From NCBI GenBank assembly GCA_050084515.1, contig CM114273.1, forward strand, positions 13,578,001-13,642,000: a stretch of 64,000 nucleotides of DNA. Reading direction: 5' to 3'. The position numbers and the translations under genes are program-made. The stretch is from Blasia pusilla (Eukaryota > Marchantiophyta > Marchantiopsida > Blasiales). Below, piece by piece: positions 22,730 to 36,697 of this stretch. Within the stretch, counting starts at the first letter, position 1; each line of letters opens with the position of its first letter. The notes under the pieces are model-generated. The model saw nothing but the letters and a program-made list of their open reading frames with translations, did no database searches and was not told the DNA's origin.

Positions 22730-25415
22730 CTCCCATAAATTAGACCTTTTTAACTTTTTTCTCACGAGCATACATTTGAGACAGGGAACTTGTAGAGGAA
22801 CTTCACTTCTTTGGGAAGAAAGAATTACCAAAAGAAGTAACCCGACTCCTCACATTATAGTCTAGATAGATGACTCCACCCATTAATCCAAATTGGGGTT
22901 CATATATTAGGGGATAACTAGATTAAGATTATCTACATTACTATTACTATGCATTCTTTATTTGAAAACAGTGGCAAATGTTTCTCCTGGAAAAAAGTTT
23001 GAAGGATTAATCCTATACACTAACAACACTCTTCAAACATTTTTTTTTCCGGGCACGTTATTAGTTTTTCATTAATTTTGCCATGAGTTCCCCGCCGAGG
23101 AAAGGTGGTCTTCAGTTAGTGGAAAATTTTGAGAGAACTTAGGGCTATCAAGTTTTAACGAAGCTATGGAGTTGAATTACGAAGCCGGAGCACTGGAGTG
23201 TCCGTGCATCATTCGGGGCTGAAATCGTACGCAGATGATGCGAAGTTATGGCGAAGGATTTGAGGAGTTTCCAGCTTTCACAGGTACATTTCGCGTGTCT
23301 ACAGAGTTTCCATAGGTGTTTGTTTTTAACCCAGGGCATCCCTTGGGAGTCTCCGAAATTGATGAGCATAGTGAGCTTGAATTGAATGCGGCTGATGTGA
23401 TTTCCTTCAGGAAATGGTGTATATTCTGTAGGCGTTCTCAGAGTGAATTGGTGCGCTGTATTACGGTGTTTCAGCACGGCGATTACACGAATGGTCGAGA
23501 GTTGGGGATAGAGCAACTATTTTGACAGGTCTAGCTCCTACGGGTCAGCTGATTTTTTTCTCAGAAAGGTGTGGCTGGGAAAGTTTCGGAGCTGAGATGT
23601 TAGGAATTGTCCTGAGAATTGAGAACATTTTTTCCCGGAAAGAACATATTTAATGCTGAGGTGTTTATTGGGGATGAGTGTCACAGATTTGTACTAGGGT
23701 GACAGCATAGAGAAAGAGTATGTTACAAGCGGACGAAAGGCGCTCGAACGTCGTGCACCTGCCAACTTAACAATGTCGTTAAGAAGGATTTGGACACAAA
23801 TTCACACTTGTAGAGGTGTTCCCTTTTTCAGAGAGACGCGTCATTGGAGTTTACGGACACCTGGAAGCTTTGCAGAGTAAGAGTATTAATAATTGTAATT
23901 ATGGAGCATACTGTGCACTCGGAAAATTGTTGAGTAATCTTTTCTTGTTAAGATTAGAATCGAGGAAGGCACTCGGCATAGAAAAACACCCGAAATCCTC
24001 GCACATTTAGGGTCCTACCTTCCAATTTTCTGCATACATCTCAATTCCAGATCATCAATTTCATTTTCTGATGATTGCCGCGTAGCAAAGGAAGTTTGTC
24101 ATTAGCCGGTCAACGGAGAGCAGTATGACCATGACCCAACGACAACTTCCGGAATATCAATGACGGAAGTATGAAAGCTTTCCGTCCCCGGAGGTGCCAC
24201 GCTCTTTGTGCATGCAATTTCACATAGGACTTCTGAAACTAGCTGGGAAGTGATCCAAATGTTTGGTGGATTTTGATTTTCTGTGGACAAAATTTTCGTT
24301 TTACGTAAATAAGAAGCGTACGATCTCTTAAAGATGTCTGGAAGGAAGGCAGCAGATTTTGGGAATTTGGAGCTCAGTTTTGGCTGTCTACAACTGGTAA
24401 CGGGTATCTTGCTTGTATAATTTGTGAAGTGTCTCTACTTATTTGCTGGTATCATTTCCAGAGCTGCGGGAGAAATTGACAAGTTACTTGAATCGTGACG
24501 GTGGTGAACAGAGTACAATAGACGCCTACATGTTGTCTTCGGATTGGACTGTCAGCAGGTTCACTTGCCTGAGTGAAGAAGTGGATAACGGAGACCTCTG
24601 AACGTTCCGTGTAGCGATCACCTTGAGTTTCCTGACTCGCCGCACCACCGGGCACTGGCGCACTGCGCAAATTGGGCGTCTCTACGGTATATCGTCCACA
24701 CCACGAATTTGAATATTCTTGACCGTCGACGTCTGGGCTCTGTAGATCGTCTCTGTCGGGAGCTACTCCCTGAGAATCTGTGAGCAGTTTGTCCCTCTCT
24801 GAATTACCTCGCACTAAATCTTCTAGAGCCCTTCCGCGAGTGGATGGGAGGCGGGAGGTTTGAGTTACAGAATGAGGGTGTCAGGTTTTCGTCTGCCATC
24901 CTTCAAAGCAATCATACTCGGCCCCGATCGCTTTGCGCTACCATAGTGGACAGTACGTCAAAGGTTTTGATGTCAATATGTGAACCTATCTAAAAACGCG
25001 ACTTCCTTCATTCCTCGTGAGCGTGCTCAAAATTGCTGAATTCCATTCACTTCTTGGACAGGTTTTAGGTGTTGGCCTCTGGAAAGTAGTCGGAACCTCC
25101 CCTTCTCTGCGCGTTGGCGTGTCAAATCGTTCGGAGCATCAATGGACCACCTCCAGACGGTGGACAGATCTGGAAGCCCGAAGCCGTTGGTGAGCCATAC
25201 CCGACCCAGTGGTAGAGAGTCTTCTGAATCATGTTATCCACTGGTTGAGTCTTGTGCATCTCGTTTGAAGGCCAATACGTCTTGCAGATAAGTGTGCTAA
25301 AGACATACGGAGATAGAGTAGGATCTGAGGCGAGTAGGGTTTGGGAATTCGCTCTACTAATGAAATTCATACCGGGTTGTGCACCACATTTGCGCAGGCT
25401 TCCTTGTGAGAGACG

Positions 25416-28400
25416 ATGGAGCTGGATGTGAGGCGAATAGGGCTTCAAAGCTGCTTTGTTGCCCTTCCTGCCTCACTTCTACAGATTCTTCTGTCCAGCA
25501 GTCGTCTTCCGTCTTTCCCTGTGATACTTGAGCTGACACCAGTCAATCATTCCGACGGACGCATTCCATACGTTGTTGCCTGGAATGGAGCCTCGTCGTC
25601 GTCTCCGCACATCGAGGTATGATGAAGAGGGTCATCTGATTCGCTGCGTTCTCTTCGCGTCCGCTTCTGTCCTGTGTTTGTCTGCGTCGCTGTGTGAACC
25701 TGACTCTCTTTCACTTTCAAGGTTCCAGAAGCATTGGCAGAATGCATTGGACTGGCAAATGGTGCGAGATTGCGGGTACGCGCAAGAGGGGATGTGGCAG
25801 CAGCCGAAATTGTTTTGGTGGAGCCAGCCACCGAAGATGATTGGGAGATTTTAGAGCTCAATGCGGAATATCTCGAAAATCACATTCTATCCCAGGTGCG
25901 ATGTTCGTGACTGAATCCACCCACAGAACAAACGAGACTTAATACGTCACCTCAGGTGTCTGTCAGCGATATTGTGATTGAGAGGTGGAAACGGATGTAG
26001 ACGAAACACAGCGATGTCGAAGTTATGCCAACCTCACAGTGAAGCTCGTATTACGTTCCGTGGAACACAGGTGGGCGTTGTGCGTGAAGACCAACTATTT
26101 CCTGTGTGGGTGACTGGGAAAGTGACTCTTACGCTTCGTGTAATTTCCACCACTCCAAAAGGCATTGTGGGTCTTCTCACTTCTCGCTTTGTTAACCTTT
26201 TTTGAATTTCTCATCTTCTTGCAATGGACCAGGTCCTGCTCAGATAATCATTATTGACTAAAACAATTCAACTTGATCACGAGTTCTGAATCCTATCCGT
26301 TCAAGACATTCTTGCTGCAACTTTTGCAGCTGTGGATTGTTTAAGTGCGGGACAGTTGAACGAGTATCTTTGTGGTCTCTCTTAATCCAGAACTGCAAAT
26401 GGGGGTGTTCTTGTGAAGGTGTGCAGGTGAAGCTAGTCCCAGGTGCAGAACTTGTTGTTGCACCAAAGAAGCGCCAGCAAACCGAATTTTCTACTGCTAG
26501 TAATAGTCAATCCTCATGTGTGGAAACGAGTTCACACGGTGTCAGGGATGTGTGGCTTCGTGTTCAAGAGCTCGATCCGACTATTTCACAAACACTGAAC
26601 CTGGACGGCATCACATGCTCTACAACACCTTCCATATCCATCTTCATATCTCCTGACACTGGCAAGGCATTATCCTTTGGAAGTGGTCAGCTTGTTGTAC
26701 TGAGCAGTGGTCATGCACAGAAGGTGAGAACACGCCATGACCCTCTCAGCAAAGGAGGTGAGGGTCACCAACCCCGTGGAGAATCTTATCAAACATCTTA
26801 TCCTGTTGACGAGGATGCTTCTGAAGAAGACGTTACAAGATTCAGACATGCCCTAGTACGAGTTATAGTCAGGGAAGGGGTCGCAGCTGGCCATGTGATG
26901 GTTGGCTTTCCACTACGGCTCTTCATTGGAGTAACAATTCACATGTGTATGTCCCTGAGAACTCTGCCTTGGAAGTTGGTGATGTAGCCCATTAAGACTT
27001 TGTTCGGAATTTAGCATCAAATGTTGTTCCTGGCCTGGAACTGTGGACCTTTTCTGGGCTTCTTCGGTTTGTCTTTGCCTCTGATGAGTATAAAATCAAA
27101 TGCAGATGTTACGTTTTTCCAGATCTGAGTAATTCTTAATTTTAATTTTGGTCACATGGTAAGAAAGCTCAGCTATTAAGGAAAAATTGCACGGAACTAC
27201 CTCCTTTCAGAATGAGAAGTTTCTGAATTAAGAAGTTAGGATTTGATTTTGTTACTCGTACCCTTTTTTGTTTGAAAATTTTTGTTTGCTGGTTGTGGGC
27301 TTCTCTGGAAATTTTATTACCTTGTTGGAGAACAGAGGCAGAGCCATTAAGGAGAAACATTTTGATAACTTAATTGAGAGTTATACAATTGTGTTTATGC
27401 AGCTGTCCAGCTTCAACCCTTCTTTCAAAATGTTATCCCTTGGCCAGCGGCCCTTCAAGTCTCACCTGTACTGTTTCATCCAGTTGAAGAGGAAGAATCT
27501 TCAAATGCAGTTAGAAACGACACTATGGATCCAGGTGAAAGGTCGCGTTCCCTGAGGCAGGACGGTGAGGGGATTCCCACACCTGTCAAAGATAGTAGCC
27601 GTGGAAAGTGGCAGTGGCATCGCCATCTAATTGCTGCAGCCAATGGATCTCTGAACGAGAAGTCAGTTGATGAGAAAGTTCATGATGCCCAGCTGTCTCC
27701 CCTGCTGCAGTCATGGTTGGATGCACAATTGACTCTCAGTGGTAGATCACCTTCCAGCCAGGAAGGTGTCCCTATGGCTCACGAAGTTATTGTGCATGTA
27801 AGAATAGGTTCTTTGTCACAGCTTGAGAGAGCAGAAGAGAAGCAGATAAGCCAGATGGCCAAGCAGAGTTCCAACATGCCAGAAGTCTTCCTTAAGAGCT
27901 CCTCTAGAAGAAGAGGCAGTGCTAGGAATCTGCTTTTTTTACTGAGTGCTCATAGTGATAATAAGGGAGGAATGCACAGTGACCAACAAAGACTGGACAA
28001 TAAGCAAAGGTCACAAAGGAAGAGAATGTCCACTGCATACTTCCTCTTAAGCAAGGATATACTAGATGGGAAATCATTACCTGCAAGAGATATTATGAAC
28101 AAAGCTAACCTTTCATTTCCAACTGTTCGACAAGTGCGTCCTTGTTATCTTACCTGCATTGCGGAGATGGATTCTGAGACAACTGAAGGACCAGCTCTCA
28201 CTTCACTTAGCTGGTTGGAAGCACCAGCCTCAGAAGCTATGCCCAGTATGTTGATTGTACCACGTTTGTGAAATTTCAAAGTTTCCTTCCTCTGGTAATA
28301 ATTGACAATGACAAGTTGACTATGCAGTCCATACATCAGCACTAGTTGTAAGATTGACCTTTGCTCTGTTCGAAACAACTCTACTCTCTTGGTCTTCAAT

Positions 28401-31400
28401 GTAATGCAGCAAGCATGAACCTCCAATCCCATATATGGGTATGTAATCTCAAGAGACTTAACTTGCATGTTTTTGTTCACCACAGGATTAAAGGTACAGC
28501 TTTCTCATACACTGCGGAATAAGTTGAAGTTACTGGGCACTCCTCTTCCTGGATTTGTGCTGCTTCATGGACCACCAGTAGGTCCTCCCCATGTGTGTGT
28601 GCTTTTGTGTGTGTTAAAGTTTAGTTTGCAGACATTCCTGTGTTCCAGTTGGTGTTGTTTATAACTCTTAGGATCTGGATGCCACTGGTAGAAGAAGGAA
28701 GTTCCCAGGATGTACACCTGAAGCATGCATGTACCAATCTCTGTGAGTCTTGGAATTTCACTCGTTCACATTTTAAAGAGAAGGTGGTCTAGAAGCTTGA
28801 AGATTATATAGCTTCATCAGTGCATTGTTCTATGACTAAGCGGGTAAATTGCTTCTTTTTATCATTCAAATGAGTAGCATCATATTCTTATGGTTTTTGA
28901 ATGGACATTTTATCTTCTCCAGGCCTGTGGGAAAACACAACTGGCTCTGTCACTTGCTCAAACGCTGCAGGAAGATTTACAAGTGCTTGCACATCGGTAT
29001 TGACTCTCAGTTCTGTGCATCATTTAATTAGGTTTGTCAGAGCACATGAAATGAGAGGAAGGTGGCACCTGGTTTTCACAACATGAAATTCAATTGTTCG
29101 TCCTTCATTCAATCATGTGCATATTAATTACAACTGGTGTGTTTCCTCTGTAGGGTTCTGGTGCGATGTGCGGAATTGGTGGGAGAGCAAGCCATGTTCA
29201 TCAGAGGGGTGTTAGAGGAAGCTGTATTACAAGCTGTTCATCATGCACCATCATTGATCATACTTGATGACCTGGATGTATTGCTGCCTGCTGCTGAAAC
29301 GGAAGGCCCAGAACCAGGAGTTGCTGTGCTCGCCATTGCAGAATATCTGGCGGATCTGATGGATTTATGCCAAGTAAGAACTGGAATATGTAGGCTGGAG
29401 TTGAGTCCTGCACCCTAGATGGTGAAAGTACACATTGACTGGTTGTCCATTAACTGTTTGGTTGGTCATCACGCAGAGTATTTAGTTTTGGTAAGACTAT
29501 TGACAAAAATTCTTTGGAGCAGGGTCGGCAGGACAATGAATTTTCTGCAGCACCTGTGGCCTTCCTGGCAACTGCCAAGGCACCAACAGCTCTCCCAACC
29601 TGTGTTTGCTTCTCAGGTTGTTTCATATTGACCATTTGTATCCACATCTATACAAAGTCTTCACCTGCCTAACCTTGTTTACAAGTCTTTAAAATTTTGA
29701 CATACTTCATGATCACTTCAAATGAAATTCTATTGTGTATCTCTCCAACCTGTTCATCAACTTCCAAATTAATTTATATTTAATTCTATCCATCTTCATC
29801 TGAAATAGGAAGACTGGATTTTCACGTACAACTACCAGCACCAGCAGCCAAAGAAAGGGCTGCTATTTTGACCCAGGTTGTCATCGAACGTGGTCTTAGA
29901 TGTTCTCAAGGTGTGGCAGCTAAAACCGCAGCAAGTTGCGATGGTGCAGATGCTACAGATATGGTAAGTGCTTTGAGAAATTTCTCTCTGATATGTGCTT
30001 CACATCAAGGCAAATCATGGTTCTATTGTGTGATTGATCACGTAATGTTTGGGTACGCAATGTTCTTCAAATTTTTATTGCTTCTAGACTAAGTCTTTGA
30101 TTCTTTCTCAAAATTCTTCCTATGCAGGAACTCTTGGTGGATAGAGCAGTGCATGCTGCTGCCAGTCGATTCCTATCTACTGGGTCAGAACACCTGCCAA
30201 GTCAGGCAATAGGTAGTGTGTCATCCATATTTAGAGCAAAGCAGGGAGTAGTGGCAGAACAGGAAATATCAAAAGTAGAACCTGCGCTTTCAACTATGCA
30301 AACAAGTAAATTTGAAATATTGGAGCAGGATTTCACCAATGCCTTGAAAGAGTTCATTCCAGCTGCTATGAGGGGCCTTGCAAAGAGTGGAACACAACTA
30401 ACACGTTTAGGTTGGGAGGATGTCGGAGGTCTAGAAGAAACTCGGGCATCCCTGCAAGAGGTAAATGAGAGAAGCTTAGTCTCTCAATCTTTTGCTTCTC
30501 TCTTTATTTGGGCAAAGACTGATGTAGTGAAGGCCTGTTATTTTGTTTGTAAACCTTCATCTGAGTTGTCTACAAAGCTCCAGTACATAGTCCATGTATA
30601 TGTGGTGAACTTCTCATCATGACATAGGGTTTAAATTCTCTCTTTGCCAAATTTGCCTCAACTTTTGCTTCATCTGTGTAGAGTTCTCTTTCATATCATC
30701 TAGTAATTATACCAGTGACTACAACGATTGAATGAGTTCAATCCTGGTTTGTAGCCTGTCTAGACCAATATGATGAACTGACTGGACAGAACTGAATGTC
30801 TTGTTGTCAACTGACAAATATATCCTTCGGATGTGCCACAGATGTTGGAGATGCCTGTGAAATACAGCAGTATATTTGCAAAAGCCCCATTGAGACTGCG
30901 GACAGGAGTTCTTTTGTATGGACCACCTGGCTGTGGTAAAACCCACATAGTTGGTGCAGCTGCAGCAGCTTGTTTTCTCAGGCTCATATCTGTAAAAGGT
31001 CCCGAGCTCTTGAACAAATATATCGGAGCTTCAGAGCAAGGGGTCAGTCTTTTTGAACTCGTTTTTGCTCACCAGTGGATATTAACAACTTGTTCAACCT
31101 ACAAAGAGGGGTTTATTGAGATCTGGTTTTCCTTCAGATCGTTAGCCAGAACTGCACATAGATGGATGGCCTCTAAAAACATTTGTTGTGATTGATGACT
31201 TTGATGAAATTTGAGATTCAGTCAGTGAAAAGTATCTTAAAACTGGGTAACAACATTGGTTAACACATCTGATCCACATGCATATGTTATAACACAAAGA
31301 GGCCAAGACAAAACAAGTTGATTTCTCACAGATGAAACAACTTTTTGACATTCCTATCCCTGTGTGCAAAGACAATCTATGATCCAAGCAGTATGATGCA

Positions 31401-33927
31401 TTCAACAATGCAGGTCCTTTCTACTGGGTTTACTGTTCTTTCATAAAAGCCAGTGCAAACCTAGAGACACTCCCCAAGAACTGCTTCATCTTTGACTCAT
31501 GGGAAGGTTGCAGGTGCGTGACGTATTTGCGAGGGCAGTGTCAGCATCACCATGTATATTATTTTTTGATGAATTTGATGCTATTGCACCAAAACGAGGA
31601 CATGACAATACAGGTGTCACAGATCGTGTTGTCAACCAGGTATTCCTACCTTTATTTCTGAACTTGTGGTCTGTCTGAACCAGCTATTATATGGGAAGCT
31701 CAATGTGGTCCGTGTCATTCATCATGATCTAAATGCCATCTTACAGGGGAATCAACGCAGAGTGTGGGTGTATTCAATTATCAACACAAGAATTACTCCA
31801 ATTTTGAAGGCAGTGAGAACTTAGCAAGTCAAAAATCTTCTCTTGCAGATTTGAAGGTTTCTTGAGGGCTCTTTTTCTGAACACAGGTTATGTCGTTTGG
31901 AAGTGCAGCTCTTGACAGAACTTGATGGCGTGGAAGCTCTAAGTGGGGTGTTTGTCTTTGCGGCAACCAGGTATAGTAATTTCTAAAGTTTTAGATAGCT
32001 GACCAATGCATTTCTCATATTCTGTCTCAAGACCAGCTGTATGCTGTCTGGATGTTGCTGGTTATCTTGACCTGTAAAAGTTTTGTGCTTTGATGTGTGC
32101 AGCCGGCCTGATTTGTTGGATGCAGCACTTTTGCGACCTGGAAGACTTGATCGTCTCTTATGTTGTGACTTTCCATCAATGGAAGAACGGGTTGCAATTT
32201 TAAATGTTCTTTCTCGGAAGGTACCCATGCCATCTATGATCTTTCCTTGGACTTGTCATATCTTGTTTTACGCATTTGAATTTTGAAACTCCTATTTGCT
32301 CTGTAGGAACTATGGAAATAAGGTTGGTATGGTACATGTGAGAAGCAACTTTAGCAAAGGACTGCTAGGCTCCAACTAGCAGCATTCGTAAACATGCTGC
32401 AAAATGGGATTTTCTGTTATTGTGGTACTTTGGAGTAGCAGTGAAGAGCTTTTCCCCTTCATTTTTTAAGGGCATCAAGCCTAGTACACCAAGTAAGCAC
32501 CACAAAGATTTAGATTAATAAAGTTTCTGGCTTTTGAAAACTTAGCCTGAGGATACCAAGGAGATACCAGTCAACCTGTCTAGAAATTGGCAGACTGTCA
32601 ACACTGTACATGAGGCTTGTTAAAAGTCTTTTGACCTCGATATCTTTGAATTGTTGTGCTTATGGACCTTGGAGGTGCATTACTGAACTCGTCACCTTTT
32701 CTAGTGTGAATTCAACTGAGGGCTAATAGTAGTACTCATATTTGATCCTCGCCCGTTGGCAGCTCCCATTGGCAGATGATGTTGACTTGCAGCTGGTGGC
32801 ATCATTGACGGAGGGTTATAGTGGTGCGGATTTGCAAGCAATCCTGTCAGATGCTCAGCTGGAGTCAGTTCACTCGTTTTTAGAAGCAGCCAAACATAGG
32901 AGCGAAAAGTCCTCATTCAGTGAACACGAGACAAAACCTGTTATTACTATGACTCACGTAAAAGAAACAGTCATGAAAGCAAGGCCATCTGTGCCAGAAG
33001 CAGAAAGACGACGATTAACCGGCATCTACGAGGCTTTCTTAGGAGCAAAGACATCAGTTTCATCCAAGGTGTGTACCTTCAGCTGCTAACTTTCCACTGG
33101 ATTTTGGCCTAGCCAGGTTTGTATATCACTATGTTGTATGCCGTTATGGAAAAGCGGTTGTGGTATTCTCAATGAAACTCTTCCCCCTTTACATACAGCA
33201 ACTTATAATTTACAGAAGAATTATCTAAGGGACTCACACTTCGGAAGATTGAATTCTCTTCCACCGTGTCCCAGAAAGTTGTCTCTAGGTTTATCTCTAA
33301 GTAGAGAACTTTCTTGAAGAAACAGGATAGAGGAAGTATCTGTCATTTGTCCAAGGCTTGAGTGCATTTTGAATGATGAAAAAGACGATTGAAAGTCTTG
33401 TCAGGCTTAATCCTAGTGGGTGTTGATGGGAAAGTATGGGACATTGAAACAAAATAGTTGTGAGCCGATGAATATTTCTACCAGATTGCAAAGACGAGGC
33501 ACTCAACAAAAATGCAGAGAGGATATAAATGTCTATCAAGGAAAAAAATATGGACTCAGTAGACTCTAGTACCAAACAGTCGCAAACAGCAGGGTGGGAA
33601 ATCACCAAGAGTCATGCTTTCGTGATGCTAAGAAAAGTCAGGCTAGGAAGAAGTGGAACCCTAGCAAATGACCATTCACTTGTTTTTACTTTGCTTGAAA
33701 AATCCATTTCCATGGATGTGCTACAAAAAAATAAAAGAGATATGTCAAGAGTGATCTTTTTTGAATGAGACTTATCCATCTCGCACATAATCATATACAT
33801 TGCAATTAGCATCAAGGGGGTAGTATCTCAAGAATGTGTTAAGAGAAGGTCGTTTCACGTGTTACTTTTTACTCTTGTTCATGTGCAGTCAAGAGACATC
33901 AAAGGCAAGAGAGCCACTTTGGCTTGA
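25416..33927 (+). CDS. PEX1: PEX1, peroxisome biogenesis AAA-ATPase, 17 exons, 1217 aa
   Basis: With PEX6, PEX1 forms the hexameric ATPase at the peroxisome membrane that extracts ubiquitinated PEX5 for recycling. Exons, all joined GT-AG with phases that agree: 25416-25616, 25722-25895, 26071-26166, 26427-26946, 27403-28245, 28486-28577, 28923-28996, 29154-29373, 29523-29616, 29809-29963, 30128-30460, 30842-31042, 31514-31639, 31909-31970, 32103-32220, 32763-33068, 33889-33927. They total 3654 nt with no internal stop. An in-frame TGA three codons upstream fixes the ATG. The N-terminal domain has the plant PEX1 pattern ([16 protein letters not shown], about residues 102-117, then [18 protein letters not shown]). 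D1 has Walker A GPPACGKT (about 640-647, split by an intron) and Walker B LIILDDLD (about 701-708), with Asp where a catalytic Glu is usual, as expected for the weakly hydrolysing D1. D2 has GPPGCGKT (about 961-968), ILFFDEFD (about 1016-1023) and arginine fingers in [17 protein letters not shown]. The C-terminus, KGKRATLA, resembles plant PEX1. The donor at 26947 (GTATGT) is the least certain boundary. Confidence 0.95.
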
Positions 33928-36087
33928 CATATCATCATATGGGCTCAGGTCCGAAGGAGTTCAGAACGTAAGGATTACACGGCCTACTGCTTGTTGGAAA
34001 TAGCTAAACTTTTGCATGCAGGTAGCTTGCGTAGGGCTATTGCATCTCAACTAGTCACCCTCCCTAAGATGGATAAATGGATGCCAATCCATCAATTTAA
34101 GCAGCAATTCTTTCACCACAATGTCTAGATCTTGTGCCCTCAAGCATTACACTGGGAGATGATATAAATGTTGGCTTGCTGTTAATACTTGTCGATGCTT
34201 GAAAAATTCTTGTCCTCCGAAAGAATTGATGGAGGGCACTAGTGATCCATCTCACTATTTGGCTCCCCTTAAACTCTAAATGAGTTCATTCATACATCCA
34301 GTCAATTTGTTCAACCAAGTTCTATACCATGAGCAGCTTCTCACAAGTCTAGACTACCCCGTAGTCTGTTGTAGCGCGTGCAGGAACTCTCCTGTATGTT
34401 GTTTCAGTGTGGATCAAAGGTGCAGTTTTGGAGATGCTAGAGTTCAAGATTGGGAGAGTTTTTTCATCATCACTAAGGCACAAGACAACCTTCACTTTGG
34501 GAAGACATGGAAGAGAGTATTCTCTCACAATCCCTGCCTTGACTCCTTTCACAACTTTCTCTGGACAATCTACTTTGGCTCTTAAGAGGGGTTTTCGGGG
34601 ATGGGAGACTCATGTTTTGAGGATGCCCAAAGTTTTATAGTACATTCTTGAAGTGAATCCATGTCTTATCATGACTGCGAAAGTGATGAGTGAAGAGAAC
34701 AAGTGTACACAAGTACATGTAAATCACGTCTAAAATGAGAGTTGGAATGCTAAAATATTGAAAAAAAAGGAATATTGATTTTCGGATTATGTCACATCTT
34801 TTAAAGTGGAATGGCGAATTTTTGGTGCGATGTTTTTGGAGAGATCAATGGTTGAGTCAAGTAGGTCATGGATGATCCATCAGGAAGTAGGGTAACTTAT
34901 TAGAATAGGCTTCCTTTTTGTATGAATTCATTTGGAGGTCACATGAGGATTTTTTTATTTTTAATAAATTTTCAGTTAGGTGAGTTTTGATTTTTTGTTT
35001 ATGGAAAGTGATTCTTGATCCATGGTTGGAGGATTTTGGGTCACGTGATGACTTTGGTGTGCAAATCACTAAGGGAGGACTTAGAAGTGGGTTTTCGGGG
35101 AGGATTTTTAAAGAGGATCAAGTGGAGGATTCGTGGAGAGAGGGTATATCTCAAAGATCTCCTTGTTGAACCTCTTGAGCATGAGGCGACGGATCTATGA
35201 TGCTCCTTGCCTTATGAGCAACCCCATCCTCTCACCATGAGAGTAGGTTTGGATTGACATAAGAGAGAGTATGCGCATGAAAATCATTGAGCTCTTTGTG
35301 TGTTGTGTGAGATTGTCAACTATTCTACAAGGAGAGAAAGAATGAACTCCATAATCCGACGATTGTGGAGAGAGAGTGGTTGCTTGCTTCGTTGCATAAT
35401 AGATGGGGGTTGCTCCGCGCTCGGAAGTTTGTTAGGGTGCTGTGAGGAGCACCAGATCGTTGATATGTGTGTTTGGATGGAGAAAGGTTATGGAGTAGCA
35501 AGGCACGTGGGAGCACTGCCGTAATTTTGGTAGAATATGGAATGTGAGAGTGGAGCCGCCATGAAAGGATTCTTGAGAGCAAGTTTTGGTGCTATGATTT
35601 CTCTATTTTACCTCAAAGTTTGGATGGAAGAAATCAACTCGAAAGTGTTGTCGATTTGTTGATAAATTTGGATTGCGGGATACTCGATGTTGCCACCAGT
35701 AGCGATTTGGAGTTTCAATTTGAATGTTTAGTTCTTGAGATCATTGCACCAGGAGTTATGGCCCTTATTATGCAACAAGGTGCATCAATCTAGAGTAGTA
35801 GTCGCTTGACGTTATCAAATATTGTGTTATGATGTTATAATCACAACGTGTTGTCAATTGTCGTTGATCATATATTGTGTCATGCTGTCGTAATCACAAT
35901 GCGTAGTCAATTTCCGCGTCGTGCCGCTCAAGGTGGCATCAAACCGTCTTGATTTGGAAGCCACATCACGTTGTCAAGTGTTGAGTCGCTATAATTGTAG
36001 TCGTAGCATACCACTTGTGATCGCATCATATTATTGACGAGAATTGAGTTGCATCAATATCGAGTACACTTGATCATACGACTGGAG
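33928..36087. other. Region downstream of PEX1, no gene assigned
   Basis: PEX1 3' UTR followed by unassigned sequence. Between 35.78 and 35.99 kb short phrases around TTGTGTTATGATGTTATAATCACAACGTG recur with variation. A degraded continuation of the minus-strand gypsy pol may run into 35.8-36.08 kb, but the match is too weak to call. Confidence 0.4.
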
Positions 36088-36092
36088 AAGTT

Positions 36093-36697
36093 TGTCGTGC
36101 GCATACATATCATTGTCATCGAAGACACACACAAACACGCACGATCCCATGCTAACTCATGGCATCCAAACAACGAGACAAGAAGTACCAAAATATTTTC
36201 AATTAAAATAAGATTCAATCTCTCTCGCATGAGTGCACTCTCACATGTCTATTTCAATGTCAAACCAAACCCACTCTCCTAATCAGAAGTTTGGGTTACA
36301 TACACAAGGCAAGCAAGACCATAACTCCGTCGTCTCATGTCGAGAGGTTCAACAAAGAAAGAATGAGCTCTCAAGCTCTCTCTCCTTGAGGTATACCCCT
36401 TTCCTTTCCCGAGCTCTCTCCATGGTAACCTATGCCCCCCGAGTCATCTCCTTGGCTCTTGACCTCATGTAGGAGGTCAAGGGTCATTTACCAAAAATAG
36501 AAATTTGAGCATATACTCAAAATGCAACTTACCTAAAATAGTAAGTTTTTCAATATGGCTCCAAATGAGCCGAAACGAAGGAGAAACCTGCTCTCTCAAG
36601 TTTCTCAACACAACATCCTTGACCTACAAAGCCTATCCTCCACTACTCACGAAGGCGTTCTACTAGATCTCACCAATCTATCATAAAAGATGTGGCA
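36093..36697. repeat. Probable solo LTR, 605 bp, with AAGTT target duplication
   Basis: Starts TGTCGTGCGCATAC and ends GATGTGGCA, giving the canonical TG...CA ends. AAGTT lies immediately outside both ends (36088-36092 and 36698-36702). From about 36206 to the end it aligns with 50381-50889, including a hairpin CTTGACCTC/GAGGTCAAG. It interrupts the 3' part of the minus-strand pol. The alternative is that it is the 3' LTR of that element with its 5' LTR at 50889, where AGTT (4 of 5 bases) follows. The perfect duplication around this copy favours a solo LTR. Confidence 0.65.

Larger units (their letters stand above)
21083..25415. other. Region upstream of PEX1, no gene assigned
   Basis: Holds the GA tract at 21724-21793 and the small tandem repeat at 22644-22729. 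A second imperfect duplication (TTCGACAAGAGTGTTGAGT and TTCGACAGCAGTGTTGAGT) lies near 22.46-22.50 kb. Several frames of 60-120 codons at 23.1-25.4 kb have no recognised domains. The part just before 25416 should contain the PEX1 promoter and 5' UTR, but no TATA box is convincing. Confidence 0.4.

Noticed and set aside
25547-25861. Minus-strand frame of 104 codons opposite PEX1 exons 1-2
   Set aside because: It overlaps two well-supported PEX1 exons and crosses their splice sites. It is a shadow frame.
26950-26996. Alternative extension of PEX1 exon 4 in another frame, reading [15 protein letters not shown] before a stop
   Set aside because: It needs a 2-base shift and has no good donor in phase with exon 5. 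The GTATGT donor at 26947 keeps the whole 3654-nt frame open.
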